From contig JACPUR010000013.1 in NCBI GenBank assembly GCA_016192135.1, positions 1-64,000 on the forward strand: 64,000 nt of DNA, written 5' to 3'. The DNA comes from Candidatus Tectomicrobia bacterium (lineage in GTDB: Bacteria > UBA8248). The notes below the pieces were generated by a model. That model was given only the letters and a program-made list of their open reading frames with translations. It was not told where the DNA came from and ran no database searches. Positions 1 to 8,351 of the stretch are shown piece after piece. The position numbers and the translations under genes were made by a program. Numbering within the stretch: position 1 is the first letter of the stretch; every line of letters begins with the position of its first letter.

Positions 1-11
1 CCTTGTTTTCC

Positions 12-88
12 TGGTCGGGGCGGGCGGATTTGAACCGCCGACATCCTGCTCCCAAAGCAGGTGCGCTACCGGGCTGCGCCACGCCCCG
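12..88 (-). tRNA. tRNA-Pro (anticodon TGG)
   Basis: On the minus strand this 77-nt sequence folds as a complete cloverleaf. The anticodon stem CCTGC/GCAGG encloses the loop TTTGGGA, giving anticodon TGG (proline). The T arm reads GGCGG-TTCAAAT-CCGCC and the acceptor stem CGGGGCG pairs with CGCCCCG. The 3' CCA is encoded in the DNA at positions 12-14. Confidence 0.97.
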
Positions 89-144
89 CCGGGGAAAGAG
101 TAGCATATCCGGGCATCCGCCGGCCTCAGGTGCCGCGGTAGATC

Positions 145-1728
145 CTAGGGGAAATAGGTTGCCCGCAGGGCGGCCCGGAGCGAGGCCTCGGGCGGCCCCG
201 AGGTGTCCACGAAGACCCTTTCCTCCTCCCAGGGCTCGAACGCCGCCTCCTGGGCCGCCATGATCTCGATCCGCCCGTCCGAGGCGCTCCCGCCCCTGGC
301 CTCCCGCCGGGCGAGGCGGCCCCGGCGCTCCTCCCATGGGCATTCGCAGGCGATCCAGTGGAGGCGGGCCCCCGCCTCCTCCGCCAGGCGGGCGAAGGAG
401 GCCCGGCCGGCCCGCCGCGCGAAGCTCGCGTCCACGACGGCCCCCCGGCCTCCCTCCAGATCGCGCCGTGCCCGGGCGAGGAGCTCGGCGTACACCCGGC
501 CGCTCATCCCCTCGGCGTAGAGGCCCCGGCCCCAGGCCTCCCGGGCCGGCGCCGTGGGGGCCAGCCCCGCCAGCTCCTTGCGCACCGGGTCGGAGTGATG
601 GGCCGCCATCCCCGACGCCCGGGCCAGACCCCGGGCGAGGGCGGACTTGCCCGTCGCCATGAGCCCCCCCACCAGGACGAGGCGCGGGCGGCGCTCCCGC
701 GCGGCCGCCTCCCCGGCCAGCCGGAAGAGCGCCCGGGAGCGCTCCCCCGCCCCCTCCCGCTCGGCGGGCGGGGCATCCTCGGAGGCCGCCAGGAGCCCCT
801 CCACCTTCGCCCGGACGAGGGCCCGGTGGAGGAAGTAGAGGGGGAGCAGCGGCAGCCCGGCGTCGTCTCCGGTCCGGTCCAGGTAGGCGCGCAGGAAGGC
901 CCGGGCCTCGGCCCGCCGCCCCGCCAGGCGGAGCTCCATCACCAGGGCCGCCGCCTCGTGGATGACGTCCATGCACCGGAAGTCGTCCCGGAAGTCCAGG
1001 CAGTCGAAGACGACCACCTTCCCGTCCTTGAAGACCACGTGCTCCATCCGGAGGTCCCCGTGCACGTCCCGCACGAAGCCCTCCCCGGCGCGGCGCCCGA
1101 GGACCTCGTCGAGCTCGCCCAGGAGCCGCTCCAGGGAGGCCCGGCAGTCCGCGGTGACCTTCTCCCCCGGCCGCTGGGAGGGGGGGAGCGAGGCGCACTC
1201 GCCGAGGTTCCCGAGGAGGAGATTTTTCACCGCCTCCGGGGCACCGTGGCGGGCGATCTCCCCTCCCCGCTCGGCCCGGAGGTGGAAGCCGGCCACCGCC
1301 TCCGCCGCGCGCTCCAGGAGGGGCTCACCCGGCTCCCCGCGCTCGAGGCGGGCGGGCAGGAAGCCCTCCGGCGGAAGCTCGGCCATCCGGAGGAGGAACT
1401 CGGCCGCCCCCGCCTCCTCCCCGGCCCGGCCCACCCGCAGGCGGCCCCCCTCCTCCAGGACGGGGAGGACGTCGAGGTACACGTCGGGGGCCAGGCGGCG
1501 GTTGAGCCTCAGCTCCCGCGCCAGGGCCTCCCGCCTTTTTTCGAGGGTGGAGAAGTCGAAGAAGGGGTACTTCACGGGCCGCTTCATCTTGAAGGCCCAT
1601 TGGCCCGTGAGGAAGACGAAGCTCCCGTGCGTCCGGCGGACCCGGACCGAGGCGGGCCTGGGATCGTAGGCCGCCGGGTCGCTCAGCCCCCGGACCACGT
1701 CCTCCGTCTTGCGCGCCGCGTCCGGCAT
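145..1728 (-). CDS. Aminoglycoside phosphotransferase-like kinase fused to P-loop ATPase (527 aa)
   Basis: This two-domain protein has an N-terminal half resembling aminoglycoside/choline-kinase-like phosphotransferases. It carries a Brenner-type loop near residue 230 (VHGDLRMEHV) followed by the metal-binding VFDCLDF. The C-terminal half is a zeta-toxin/gluconate-kinase-like P-loop domain with Walker A GGLMATGKSALA near residue 365. This is the architecture of 'bifunctional APH/ATP-binding' proteins of unknown substrate. The frame stays open far upstream, but the ATG at 1728 has GGAGG seven bases before it, so it is chosen over the ATG at 1758. No resistance role should be assumed. The 5' neighbour on the other strand is LhgO. 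Confidence 0.85.
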   Translation of the reverse strand: MPDAARKTEDVVRGLSDPAAYDPRPASVRVRRTHGSFVFLTGQWAFKMKRPVKYPFFDFSTLEKRREALARELRLNRRLAPDVYLDVLPVLEEGGRLRVGRAGEEAGAAEFLLRMAELPPEGFLPARLERGEPGEPLLERAAEAVAGFHLRAERGGEIARHGAPEAVKNLLLGNLGECASLPPSQRPGEKVTADCRASLERLLGELDEVLGRRAGEGFVRDVHGDLRMEHVVFKDGKVVVFDCLDFRDDFRCMDVIHEAAALVMELRLAGRRAEARAFLRAYLDRTGDDAGLPLLPLYFLHRALVRAKVEGLLAASEDAPPAEREGAGERSRALFRLAGEAAARERRPRLVLVGGLMATGKSALARGLARASGMAAHHSDPVRKELAGLAPTAPAREAWGRGLYAEGMSGRVYAELLARARRDLEGGRGAVVDASFARRAGRASFARLAEEAGARLHWIACECPWEERRGRLARREARGGSASDGRIEIMAAQEAAFEPWEEERVFVDTSGPPEASLRAALRATYFP

Positions 1729-1859
1729 GGAACGTCCTCCGAAGAGGCGGGAGAGCATCCCCTGAATTAAATGTAATGATTCGGCGCGACGGCGGCCAGC
1801 GGCACCACGAGATACCCGGCCATCCGTCGGGGCGGCCCCCCGTGGCCGCCCACTCCATA

Positions 1860-1890
1860 GGCAGGGGCAGGCACGGGGCCTGCCCCTGCC
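1860..1890. repeat. Perfect 13-bp inverted repeat, GGGGCAGGC type
   Basis: Arms GGCAGGGGCAGGC (1860-1872) and GCCTGCCCCTGCC (1878-1890) flank a 5-nt loop. It lies between two divergent genes. Related short palindromes occur at about 4264, 4853, 17641 and 58756, which suggests a dispersed repeat family. Confidence 0.75.
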
Positions 1891-1974
1891 AAACCGCTGC
1901 GCCGCGATCCTCCGCCCCTTGCCTCTCCCCCGCCCGCCCCGCCATGATGGCGCTTTCCGCTTCCGGAGGGGCCG

Positions 1975-3198
1975 ATGGCGCCGAGCCGCTGGGACGCCGT
2001 GATCGTCGGGGGAGGCATCCTGGGCCTCTCGAGCGCCATGGCGCTCTCCAAGCGCAACCCCGATCTGCGGCTCCTCGTCCTGGAGAAGGAGGCGGAGCCC
2101 GGCCGGCACCAGTCCGGCCGCAACAGCGGGGTCATCCACGCCGGGCTCTACTACCGCCCCGGCTCCCTCAAGGCGCGGATGTGCGTCGAGGGCGCCCGGG
2201 CGATGGTGGAGTTCGCCATCGAGCACGGAATCCCCCACGAGCTCTGCGGCAAGCTGGTCGTCGCCACCTCGGAGGCCGAGCTGCCCCGCCTGGAGGAGCT
2301 CCACCGCCGGGGGACGGCGAACGGGGCCCAGGGCCTGGAGCTGGTGGGTCCCGAGCGGCTTCGGGAGATCGAGCCTCACGCGGCGGGCATTCGCGCACTC
2401 TGGTCGCCGGGGACGGGGATCATCGACTACCCGGCCGTGGTGCGGGCCTACGCCCGCATCGTGAAGAGCCGGGGGAACGAGATCCGCACCGGGGCCGAGG
2501 TGAGGGGCATCCGCCGCCTGGGGGGGGAGACGGTGGTCGAGACCACCGACGGGGAGTTCGCGTGCGGCTTCCTCGTGAACTGCGCCGGGCTCCACGCCGA
2601 CCGGGTGGCGAGGCTGGCGGGCGGGCAGGTGGGACTCCAGATCGTGCCCTTCCGGGGGGAGTACTACGAGATCGTCCCGGAGCGCCGCTCCCTGGTGCGG
2701 GGTCTCATCTACCCGGTGCCGGACCCGGCCTTCCCCTTCCTGGGGGTGCACTTCACCCGCCGGGTGGGCGGGGCGGTCGAGGCCGGGCCCAACGCCGTGC
2801 TCGCCTTCATGCGCGAGGGCTACACCAAGATGAAGATCGATCCGAGGGACCTCTTCGAGACCCTCTCCTACCCCGGCTTCCGGAGGCTGGCGCGCAAGTG
2901 GTGGCGGGTGGGGGCGCGGGAGATGGCCCGCTCGTTCAGCAAGGCTGTCTTCACTCGGGACCTTCAGAAGCTCGTGCCGGAGATCGAGGAGCGCGACTTG
3001 GCGCCCGGCGGGGCCGGGGTGCGCGCCCAGGCGGTGGACCGGGAGGGGAACCTCCTCGACGACTTCGCCATCGTCCGCACCGAGGGGGCCATCCACGTCT
3101 GCAACGCCCCCTCGCCGGGGGCGACGGCCTCCCTCCTCATCGGGCGCGCCATCGCCGAGATGGCCGGGGAGGCCTGCCCGGCGCTGGCGCCGCGCTGA
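1975..3198 (+). CDS. lhgO: L-2-hydroxyglutarate oxidase (FAD-dependent, 407 aa)
   Basis: This DAO-fold flavoprotein is expected to oxidise L-2-hydroxyglutarate to 2-oxoglutarate, either delivering electrons to the membrane quinone pool or using oxygen. The N-terminal Rossmann motif DAVIVGGGILGLSSA and the family-specific HQSGRNSGVIHAGLYY segment near residue 45 are both present. The middle (NCAGLHADRVA, PFRGEYYE) and the C-terminal ARAQAVD-type substrate loop also match LhgO. The length is typical of the family. GGAGG lies six bases before the ATG. The preceding gene is divergent and the following gene convergent, so it appears to be a single-gene unit. Confidence 0.93.
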   Translation: MAPSRWDAVIVGGGILGLSSAMALSKRNPDLRLLVLEKEAEPGRHQSGRNSGVIHAGLYYRPGSLKARMCVEGARAMVEFAIEHGIPHELCGKLVVATSEAELPRLEELHRRGTANGAQGLELVGPERLREIEPHAAGIRALWSPGTGIIDYPAVVRAYARIVKSRGNEIRTGAEVRGIRRLGGETVVETTDGEFACGFLVNCAGLHADRVARLAGGQVGLQIVPFRGEYYEIVPERRSLVRGLIYPVPDPAFPFLGVHFTRRVGGAVEAGPNAVLAFMREGYTKMKIDPRDLFETLSYPGFRRLARKWWRVGAREMARSFSKAVFTRDLQKLVPEIEERDLAPGGAGVRAQAVDREGNLLDDFAIVRTEGAIHVCNAPSPGATASLLIGRAIAEMAGEACPALAPR

Positions 3199-3204
3199 GG
3201 TGCC

Positions 3205-4197
3205 TCAGCCCCCCACCGCCGCGGCGGCGGGCACCCCGCCCGCGACGAGCGTCCGGACCAGCTCCGGGGTAAGATTCCCCCCGCTGACCACGGCCACAAT
3301 CTTGCCCTTCGCCTTCACCTGCCCCGCCAGGCACGCCGCCACCGGGACGGCCCCCGCCCCCTCGGCCAGCACCTTCCCCCGGAAGAGGAGCTGGCGGAAG
3401 GCCTCGGCGATCTCCTCCTCCGTGACGAGCACCACCTCGTCCACCCGGGCCTGGATGTGGGCGAAGGGGAACTCGCTCGGCCGGGTGGCCGAGAGGCCGT
3501 CGGCCATGCTGTCCCAGTGATCCATGGTGAGGAGCTTCCCGGCCTGGAGGGAGTGGTAGATGGCCGCCGCCCCGACGGGCTGCGCCCCCACCACCCGAAT
3601 CTTCGGGTTCCGGAGCTTGGCGGCGCTGGCCACCCCCGCGATGAGCCCGCCCGAGCTGCAAGGGCACACGATGGTGTCCACGCCGGGCATGTCGTCGAGG
3701 ATCTCCATCCCGGCGCTCGCGTGCCCGATGGGGGTGCGGCGGTCCTCCGATGCGTCGATGGCGATCATGCCGCGCTCCTCGGCCACCCGCCGCATCATGG
3801 GCTTGCGGGCCATGGGGTCGTTCTCGGAGAAGACGACCTCCCCCCCCACGCGCCGCACGGCCTCCACCTTGAAGGGGCTCGCCTTCTTCATCATCACCAC
3901 CGCGACCTTCACCCCGTGCTCCCGGCCCGCCAGGGCGAAGGCCTGGCCGAAGTTGCCCGAGGAGCACATGACCACCCCCCGCGCGCGCTCCTCGGGCGCG
4001 AGGGAGCGCACGATGTGGAAGGCCCCCCTCGGCTTGTAGGCCCCGGTGATCTGCTGGTTCTCCTGCTTGAGGAAGAGGGTCTCCCGCCCCGCCTCCTCCG
4101 GCCGCAGGGCGAAGGGCGTGAGGGGGGTCCAGCGCACCAGGGGGGATATCCGCGCCCGGGCGTCCTCAATTTCCTGCAGGGTGATGAGCTCGGCCAT
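3205..4197 (-). CDS. PLP-dependent threonine dehydratase / hydroxyaspartate ammonia-lyase-like (330 aa)
   Basis: This is a fold-type II PLP enzyme of the threonine/serine dehydratase family, which deaminates beta-hydroxy amino acids to 2-oxo acids. The PLP lysine sits in ITGAYKPRGAFH near residue 50, the SSGNFGQAFA loop near residue 75, and a glycine-rich phosphate clamp SSGGLIAGVA near residue 175. There is no C-terminal ACT regulatory domain, so it is the short catabolic form. It could be a threonine ammonia-lyase, serine racemase or threo-3-hydroxyaspartate dehydratase, and sequence alone does not decide. The start at 4197 has GGAGG seven bases upstream. The stop is 6 nt from the LhgO stop (convergent). 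Confidence 0.88.
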   Translation of the reverse strand: MAELITLQEIEDARARISPLVRWTPLTPFALRPEEAGRETLFLKQENQQITGAYKPRGAFHIVRSLAPEERARGVVMCSSGNFGQAFALAGREHGVKVAVVMMKKASPFKVEAVRRVGGEVVFSENDPMARKPMMRRVAEERGMIAIDASEDRRTPIGHASAGMEILDDMPGVDTIVCPCSSGGLIAGVASAAKLRNPKIRVVGAQPVGAAAIYHSLQAGKLLTMDHWDSMADGLSATRPSEFPFAHIQARVDEVVLVTEEEIAEAFRQLLFRGKVLAEGAGAVPVAACLAGQVKAKGKIVAVVSGGNLTPELVRTLVAGGVPAAAAVGG

Positions 4198-4263
4198 GGG
4201 GCACCTCCGGGGGGGGGAGATGTATCCGACACGATTGGATTCAGCGAGCATGACACATTTGCA

Positions 4264-4282
4264 GGGGCGAGGCATGCCCCGC
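4264..4282. repeat. Short GGGGCGAGGCATGCCCCGC palindrome
   Basis: A slightly degenerate copy of the GGGCGAGGCATGCCTCGCC element seen intact at 17641. It lies in the divergent intergenic region between the PLP enzyme and the small membrane protein. Confidence 0.6.
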
Positions 4283-4324
4283 GCTAAATCATCCGATCCG
4301 CTAAGCGTCCCCTCGCCCCGGGCG

Positions 4325-4333
4325 TGGTAGAAT
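4325..4333 (+). promoter_or_regulatory. Extended -10 promoter motif TGGTAGAAT
   Basis: TG-G-TAGAAT matches an extended -10 and sits 31 nt before the ATG of the 64-aa gene at 4364. An almost identical context (GGCGTGGTAGAAT) lies before tctC at 13590. No clear -35 box is visible. Confidence 0.45.
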
Positions 4334-4363
4334 TCCGCTCCCACCCCAGGGGAGGAGACGCTG

Positions 4364-4558
4364 ATGCTTCCCGATCCTGCCTTGATGGACGGCTTCACCC
4401 GCCTCGAATGGCTCAATCAATGCGGCTCGGCCATCGCGGATCTCGGCTTCTGGCGAAGGATCAGTTTCCTCGGCGACGGGGACGCGGCCATCCTCGTCTT
4501 CGCGGGCATAGCCATCGGCGTCATCGCCTGCGTCACCAAGGACCACTTTGTGGGCTGA
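4364..4558 (+). CDS. Small single-span membrane protein (64 aa), unknown
   Basis: The family is not recognised. The protein has a polar N-terminal half (FTRLEWLNQ) and one hydrophobic segment near residues 40-58 (AAILVFAGIAIGVIACV) that would span the membrane once. GGAGG lies six bases before the ATG and a plausible extended -10 lies just upstream, so it is probably a real gene despite its size. It is followed 44 nt later by another small membrane protein on the same strand. Confidence 0.55.
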   Translation: MLPDPALMDGFTRLEWLNQCGSAIADLGFWRRISFLGDGDAAILVFAGIAIGVIACVTKDHFVG

Positions 4559-4602
4559 CCCAAGCTCATTTCGCCACCCCCACCCCACAGGAGGCGATGC
4601 CG

Positions 4603-4842
4603 ATGCAAAAAGGTGATGGCCTGGCCGTCATACTCGTTGCTTGTGGGTTATGGGCCATCTTAGTCATTCTGCTATCAACGAAAATGATCGGTGTTCTGGC
4701 CATGCTTTTTGCTCTGTCCTTGGGTGGAGCTTTTTTCTTCAATTGGCTGGGAGATTTACGCGGGCGCTCCGCAGTAATCGGATGGGGCGCCGTAACAATC
4801 ATTCTCATCGCTTCCGTCCTCATTCGGCTGTTTGAACCTTGA
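4603..4842 (+). CDS. Small multi-span membrane protein (79 aa), unknown
   Basis: A hydrophobic protein with about three predicted membrane spans: residues 6-24, 28-45 and 58-75. Two in-frame ATGs are possible. AGGAGG lies two bases before the ATG at 4597 but eight bases before the one at 4603, so 4603 is preferred. Base composition is noticeably less GC-rich than in the neighbours (TTTTTTCTTC, ATCATTCTCATC runs), hinting at a different origin or weak codon selection. No homologue family is recognised. Confidence 0.6.
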   Translation: MQKGDGLAVILVACGLWAILVILLSTKMIGVLAMLFALSLGGAFFFNWLGDLRGRSAVIGWGAVTIILIASVLIRLFEP

Positions 4843-4852
4843 GGCACCTGTA

Positions 4853-4872
4853 GGGGCGAGGCATACCTCGCG
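4853..4872. repeat. Short GGGGCGAGGCATACCTCGCG palindrome
   Basis: Another copy of the dispersed GGGCGAGGCATGCC palindrome, with one arm diverged. It begins 10 nt after the stop of the 79-aa membrane protein. Confidence 0.6.
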
Positions 4873-4912
4873 ACTACAAATCGCCGGCGCAGGTCGGCTT
4901 GATCATTCTTGC

Positions 4913-4987
4913 TGTCATTCTAAGGGAGCGAAGCGATCGAAGAATCTCGGTTTTGAACCGATATCCTTCGCTGCGCTCAGGATGACA
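4913..4987. repeat. TGTCATTC...GGATGACA inverted-repeat element
   Basis: A 75-bp element with TGTCATTCT at one end and AGGATGACA at the other, and internal inverted GAGCGAAGCGA / TCGCTGCGCTC segments. A related element with perfect 13-bp arms occurs at 49847. This is a small non-coding dispersed repeat of the type widespread in environmental bacterial genomes. Confidence 0.7.
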
Positions 4988-5014
4988 CCTACCGCAGAGT
5001 CCGTCCCCTTTCCC

Positions 5015-5683
5015 TCACACTTTGGGCCTGTACCGGCTGTCCGGGGGGTCGGGCTTGGTCCAGGGGGCGAGGAGCCTGCCGCCCCGGTAGGCCGCGCGCC
5101 AGGGGCCTTTCTCGGTGAGGACGACCACGGGCTTCTTCCGCCGGCTCATCAGCCGCCGGTAGTTGCGGCTCTGGTCCATGTAGAGGTCCTTCTCGCCCGG
5201 GAGCTTCTCGATCAGGCGCTCGAAGAAGCGGAGGAAGGAGCGGATGAAGTCCCGGGTCACGACGCGGTGGCGGTCCACGAGGTAGCACTTGTCCTCGATC
5301 ACGCGGTTGTACATGAGCCCCAGGAGGTTCCCCTCCGCGTCGAAGTAGGGCTCGTAGGGGAAGGTGCGGCAGGAGACGGAGCGGTTGTGGCGCTCGCAGT
5401 GGGCGGCGCCCCGGCACTCGATGAAGATGCTCTCCTTCCCGTCCACCTCATCCACCATCTTGAGCTCGGAGGGGGTGCGGGGGCGGAACTCGTGCCAGAG
5501 GCGGGTGTTCCGGCCCTGGAGGAAGGTCCACTCCTCCCGGTAGGCGATGGGGACGAGCCAGCCCGTGTCGCAGCAGAAGGGGACGCCCCCGTTGAAGGGG
5601 GAGCACTTCTTGCCGCAGTCGAAGCGCGCGGGCGGACTCTCGAGGTCCTTGTAGAGAGCGGCGAAGTCGTCAGGCTTGAGCAC
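5015..5683 (-). CDS. YkgJ-family cysteine-cluster protein (222 aa)
   Basis: This looks like a CxxxCC-type zinc/iron-cluster protein. The N-terminal FDCGKKCS and FCCDTG, together with HCERHNRSVSCRTFPYEPYF near residue 100, supply the conserved cysteines of the YkgJ family, whose function is unresolved. The start is a GTG at 5683 with GGAGG about seven bases upstream. The 5' end overlaps the stop of the EamA transporter by 14 nt, so the two are probably co-transcribed. The C-terminal third is basic and carries no recognised motif. Confidence 0.75.
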   Translation of the reverse strand: MLKPDDFAALYKDLESPPARFDCGKKCSPFNGGVPFCCDTGWLVPIAYREEWTFLQGRNTRLWHEFRPRTPSELKMVDEVDGKESIFIECRGAAHCERHNRSVSCRTFPYEPYFDAEGNLLGLMYNRVIEDKCYLVDRHRVVTRDFIRSFLRFFERLIEKLPGEKDLYMDQSRNYRRLMSRRKKPVVVLTEKGPWRAAYRGGRLLAPWTKPDPPDSRYRPKV

Positions 5684-6677
5684 GCGTTTCCTCCGAAAGC
5701 CCCAGGGCGGCCTCGGGCGTGGGTCCGGCCGGCGCCCCCCGGCCCCCGCGCCGGGAGGGCCAGCGCCCGCCCGCCGCCGAGAGGAAGAGCCCGGCCAGGA
5801 TGGCCCCCGCCCCCAGCAGGGAGACGCCCGAAGGCCACTCCCCCAGGAGCGCCAGGCCGAAGGCCAGGGCGAAGACGGGTTCCGAGAGCAGCCAGAGCGC
5901 TCCCCGGGCGGGCTCCAGGCGGGCCTGGGCCCAGGTCTGCAGGAAAAAGGCCAGGGTGGTCGCGAGCGCCCCCGTCACCCCCAGGGCCAGGATCACGGCG
6001 CCGCTCCAGCGCACCGGACCGCCCCACAGGATGGCCGCGGCCCCCGCCAGGGCGCCCGCCGCCAGGAGCTGGATGGCGAAGAGGTGGAAGGTGGCCATCC
6101 GCCTCCCGAAGGCGCCCAGGCAGAGGATGTGCCCGGCGAACAGCACGGCGCAGGCGAGGGTCAAGGCGTCGCCCCGGCCCGTGGCGGAGAGGTCCGCCCC
6201 CGAGAGCAGGAAGAGCCCGGCCACCGCCACCCCCGCCCCGGCGAGGTCGCTCCGACCGGGCCGGGGCCCCCAGGCCCACATGAGGAGGGGCACCAGGATC
6301 ACGCACAGGCCGGTGATGAAGGCGGAGTTGGCGGCGCTCGTGAAGCGGAGCCCCTCCGTCTGAAAGAAGAAGCCCCCGTAGAGGAAGAACCCGGCCGCGG
6401 CCCCCATGCCCCACTCCCCGCAGCGGGCGCGCCGGATGACGCGCGCCAGGGCGAAGGGGGCGGCAAGGGCCATCGCCAGGACCGCCGCCGCGAAGCGCCA
6501 GCCGAGGAAGCCGAGCGCCTCGGCCTCCCCGAGGGCGGCCTTCACCAGGGCGAAGGTCGAGCCCCAGACCAGCGACGCCAGGAGCAGCGCCGCGACGGGC
6601 CACGCCGCCCCGGCGGGATGTTTCGCCAAAACCCTCACGATCGGATTCCTCGCCGCCGGAGCCGGGACGAAGCGCAT
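5670..6677 (-). CDS. EamA/DMT-family transporter (335 aa, ten membrane spans)
   Basis: A drug/metabolite-transporter superfamily exporter with two EamA halves. The first begins near residue 22 (PVAALLLASLVWGSTFALVKAAL) and the second near residue 165. The repeated GFFFQTEGLRFTSAANSAFITGL and the later LLSEPVFALAFGLALLGEWPS segments are typical. The substrate cannot be told from sequence. The frame is open much further upstream, overlapping the GAF gene, but the homology-like region begins at the ATG at 6677, 16 nt after the upstream stop. It is probably the middle gene of a three-gene unit (GAF sensor, EamA, YkgJ). Confidence 0.88.
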   Translation of the reverse strand: MRFVPAPAARNPIVRVLAKHPAGAAWPVAALLLASLVWGSTFALVKAALGEAEALGFLGWRFAAAVLAMALAAPFALARVIRRARCGEWGMGAAAGFFLYGGFFFQTEGLRFTSAANSAFITGLCVILVPLLMWAWGPRPGRSDLAGAGVAVAGLFLLSGADLSATGRGDALTLACAVLFAGHILCLGAFGRRMATFHLFAIQLLAAGALAGAAAILWGGPVRWSGAVILALGVTGALATTLAFFLQTWAQARLEPARGALWLLSEPVFALAFGLALLGEWPSGVSLLGAGAILAGLFLSAAGGRWPSRRGGRGAPAGPTPEAALGLSEETRAQA

Positions 6678-6693
6678 CCCGCCCCGGCCGGTC

Positions 6694-8235
6694 TCAATGC
6701 ACCTCGGCGCCCCGCGGCGGCGGCTCGGCGAGGGAGAGCGCCCTCGCCACCGCCGACGCGCACTGGAGGGCGGCCAGGGAGCAGAACTCCACCTCCCGGC
6801 CCTCCAGCTCGCGCGGCTCATTGAAGAAGAAGGAGAGAAGGCCAAAGACCCGATCCTGGATGCGGATGGGGAAGACGGCGGCGGCCTTGGACCCTTCGGA
6901 GCGGAAAGCCTCGGGCGCGTCCTGCCAGCCATCGAGGGAGGTCACCTCGACGATGTCCCGCTCCCGGATGGCGATCCATTCGGGCAGGTCGGCGACCCCC
7001 ATCCCCACCGCCGCGCGGTAGCCTTCCCCGAGCTGGGAGCTCGCCACCTCGAGGACCTGGTTCAGCGAATCGTCGTAGAGGGCGGCGTAGTGGCGGTCGG
7101 CGCGGATGAAGCGGGCCGTTTCCTGCGCGGCCAGGGCAATGACGTCGCGGAAGTGATCCCCGCGCGCCACGGCCTCGCTCACCCGGTTCAGGCCGAACAG
7201 CGCGGACGGGGCGATGCCCTCGGGCCCCGCGGCCGGCCGCCCCGCAGGGAAGGCCTCCTCCCCCCCGGCGAGAGGCTCGGGGGCGGGCGCCCGGCGGCCC
7301 TGGGCGAAGCCGAATATCCCGACCAGCAGGATCCAGCCGGCCGCCAGGGTGCCGATGAGCAGCCGCTCCGTGGACGATTGCCCCGCCCCGGCCTCGCGCC
7401 GGTCCGCCACGCGGACGAGGAGGAAGTCCCGCGCGCCGGCCGTGAAGCGCGACTGGACCATCCACCGGTCCCCCTCGTTCACGGTGTTGAAGGCGGCGGG
7501 CTCGCAGCAGGCGACGATGTCGAGGGCGCTAGCCAGCCCCCGGTCGAAGGGGCGGCCCACCTCCTGGTGGAGGAACCTGGGACCCTGCCGGGCGTAGATC
7601 ACGGACTGCTCGTCCCCCGCCAGGAGGAACACCGCGTCGCGCGCCCCCGCCTCGGCGGGCTCGACCGGCAGCAGGGACTCCGAGGCCAGAATCACGCCCC
7701 AGAAGCCCTTGGTGGAGGGAGAGGGCCCCACGAAGTAGATCACGGGGACCCCGCTCAGGGCGCCCGCCTCCAGGTAGTGGCGGCCGTCGGGCGGCTTCTT
7801 CAGCGCGTCGGCCTTCTGCAGGGCCTCGGCGCCCCGGATCCAGGCGGCCTTCTCCGCCTCCCCGGGGGGAGGCACGCTCCCCTTCCGGCGCGAGGCGATG
7901 ATGGCGCCGCGCTCGTCCAGCACCACGGCGGCCAGGTAGCCCTCCTCGGAGTCCTCCCGGAGGGCGAAGGCCAGGGCCCGGGCGGCCGTGCGGGCGCTGG
8001 GCGGGGTGGCCGCGATGAGGAGTTCCGCCCCCTCGACGCGCACCCGGACGGCGCCCAGGCGCGAGAGAATCCGGTCCTGGAAGATCTGGACGAGGCGGCG
8101 GTCGCGCTCGAGGAGGCGCGCCCGCTGGGCCTCGCCGACGGTCTGGCGCACGAAGAAATACAAGGCCACGGCGGCGAGGGCCGTGACCAGCGAGAAAGCG
8201 ATCAGGGGCAGGCGGGAGACTTTTCGATCATCCAT
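6694..8235 (-). CDS. Membrane sensor protein: extracytoplasmic domain plus cytoplasmic GAF (513 aa)
   Basis: The N-terminal membrane span covers about residues 9-29 (LIAFSLVTALAAVALYFFV). It is followed by a roughly 260-residue periplasmic region that resembles a Cache-type sensor (QDRILSRLGAVRVR, GYLAAVVLDERGAII). A second span lies near residues 296-315 and a GAF domain near 360-500. There is no kinase, GGDEF, HAMP or methyl-accepting region, so it has an input module without a visible output domain. The EamA gene lies directly downstream and could be its functional partner; that is inference. Confidence 0.75.
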   Translation of the reverse strand: MDDRKVSRLPLIAFSLVTALAAVALYFFVRQTVGEAQRARLLERDRRLVQIFQDRILSRLGAVRVRVEGAELLIAATPPSARTAARALAFALREDSEEGYLAAVVLDERGAIIASRRKGSVPPPGEAEKAAWIRGAEALQKADALKKPPDGRHYLEAGALSGVPVIYFVGPSPSTKGFWGVILASESLLPVEPAEAGARDAVFLLAGDEQSVIYARQGPRFLHQEVGRPFDRGLASALDIVACCEPAAFNTVNEGDRWMVQSRFTAGARDFLLVRVADRREAGAGQSSTERLLIGTLAAGWILLVGIFGFAQGRRAPAPEPLAGGEEAFPAGRPAAGPEGIAPSALFGLNRVSEAVARGDHFRDVIALAAQETARFIRADRHYAALYDDSLNQVLEVASSQLGEGYRAAVGMGVADLPEWIAIRERDIVEVTSLDGWQDAPEAFRSEGSKAAAVFPIRIQDRVFGLLSFFFNEPRELEGREVEFCSLAALQCASAVARALSLAEPPPRGAEVH

Positions 8236-8351
8236 GATTCACGGCCGAACGCCCGACGGGCGGGATAGGGACCCCCATGAGGGCACTCTAACCCCGCCGG
8301 ATTGGATGGAGCAACACGGCCGGCGGACGGCCCCGGCGGATCGGGCTCCGC

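Noticed and set aside
145-1728. Aminoglycoside resistance gene
   Set aside because: The APH-like fold is shared with many housekeeping kinases and the fused P-loop domain indicates a different, unknown substrate.
145-3096. 983-residue continuous minus-strand frame
   Set aside because: The part beyond 1728 is antisense to LhgO and has no RBS or family features; the conserved kinase/ATPase fusion begins at the GGAGG-preceded ATG at 1728.
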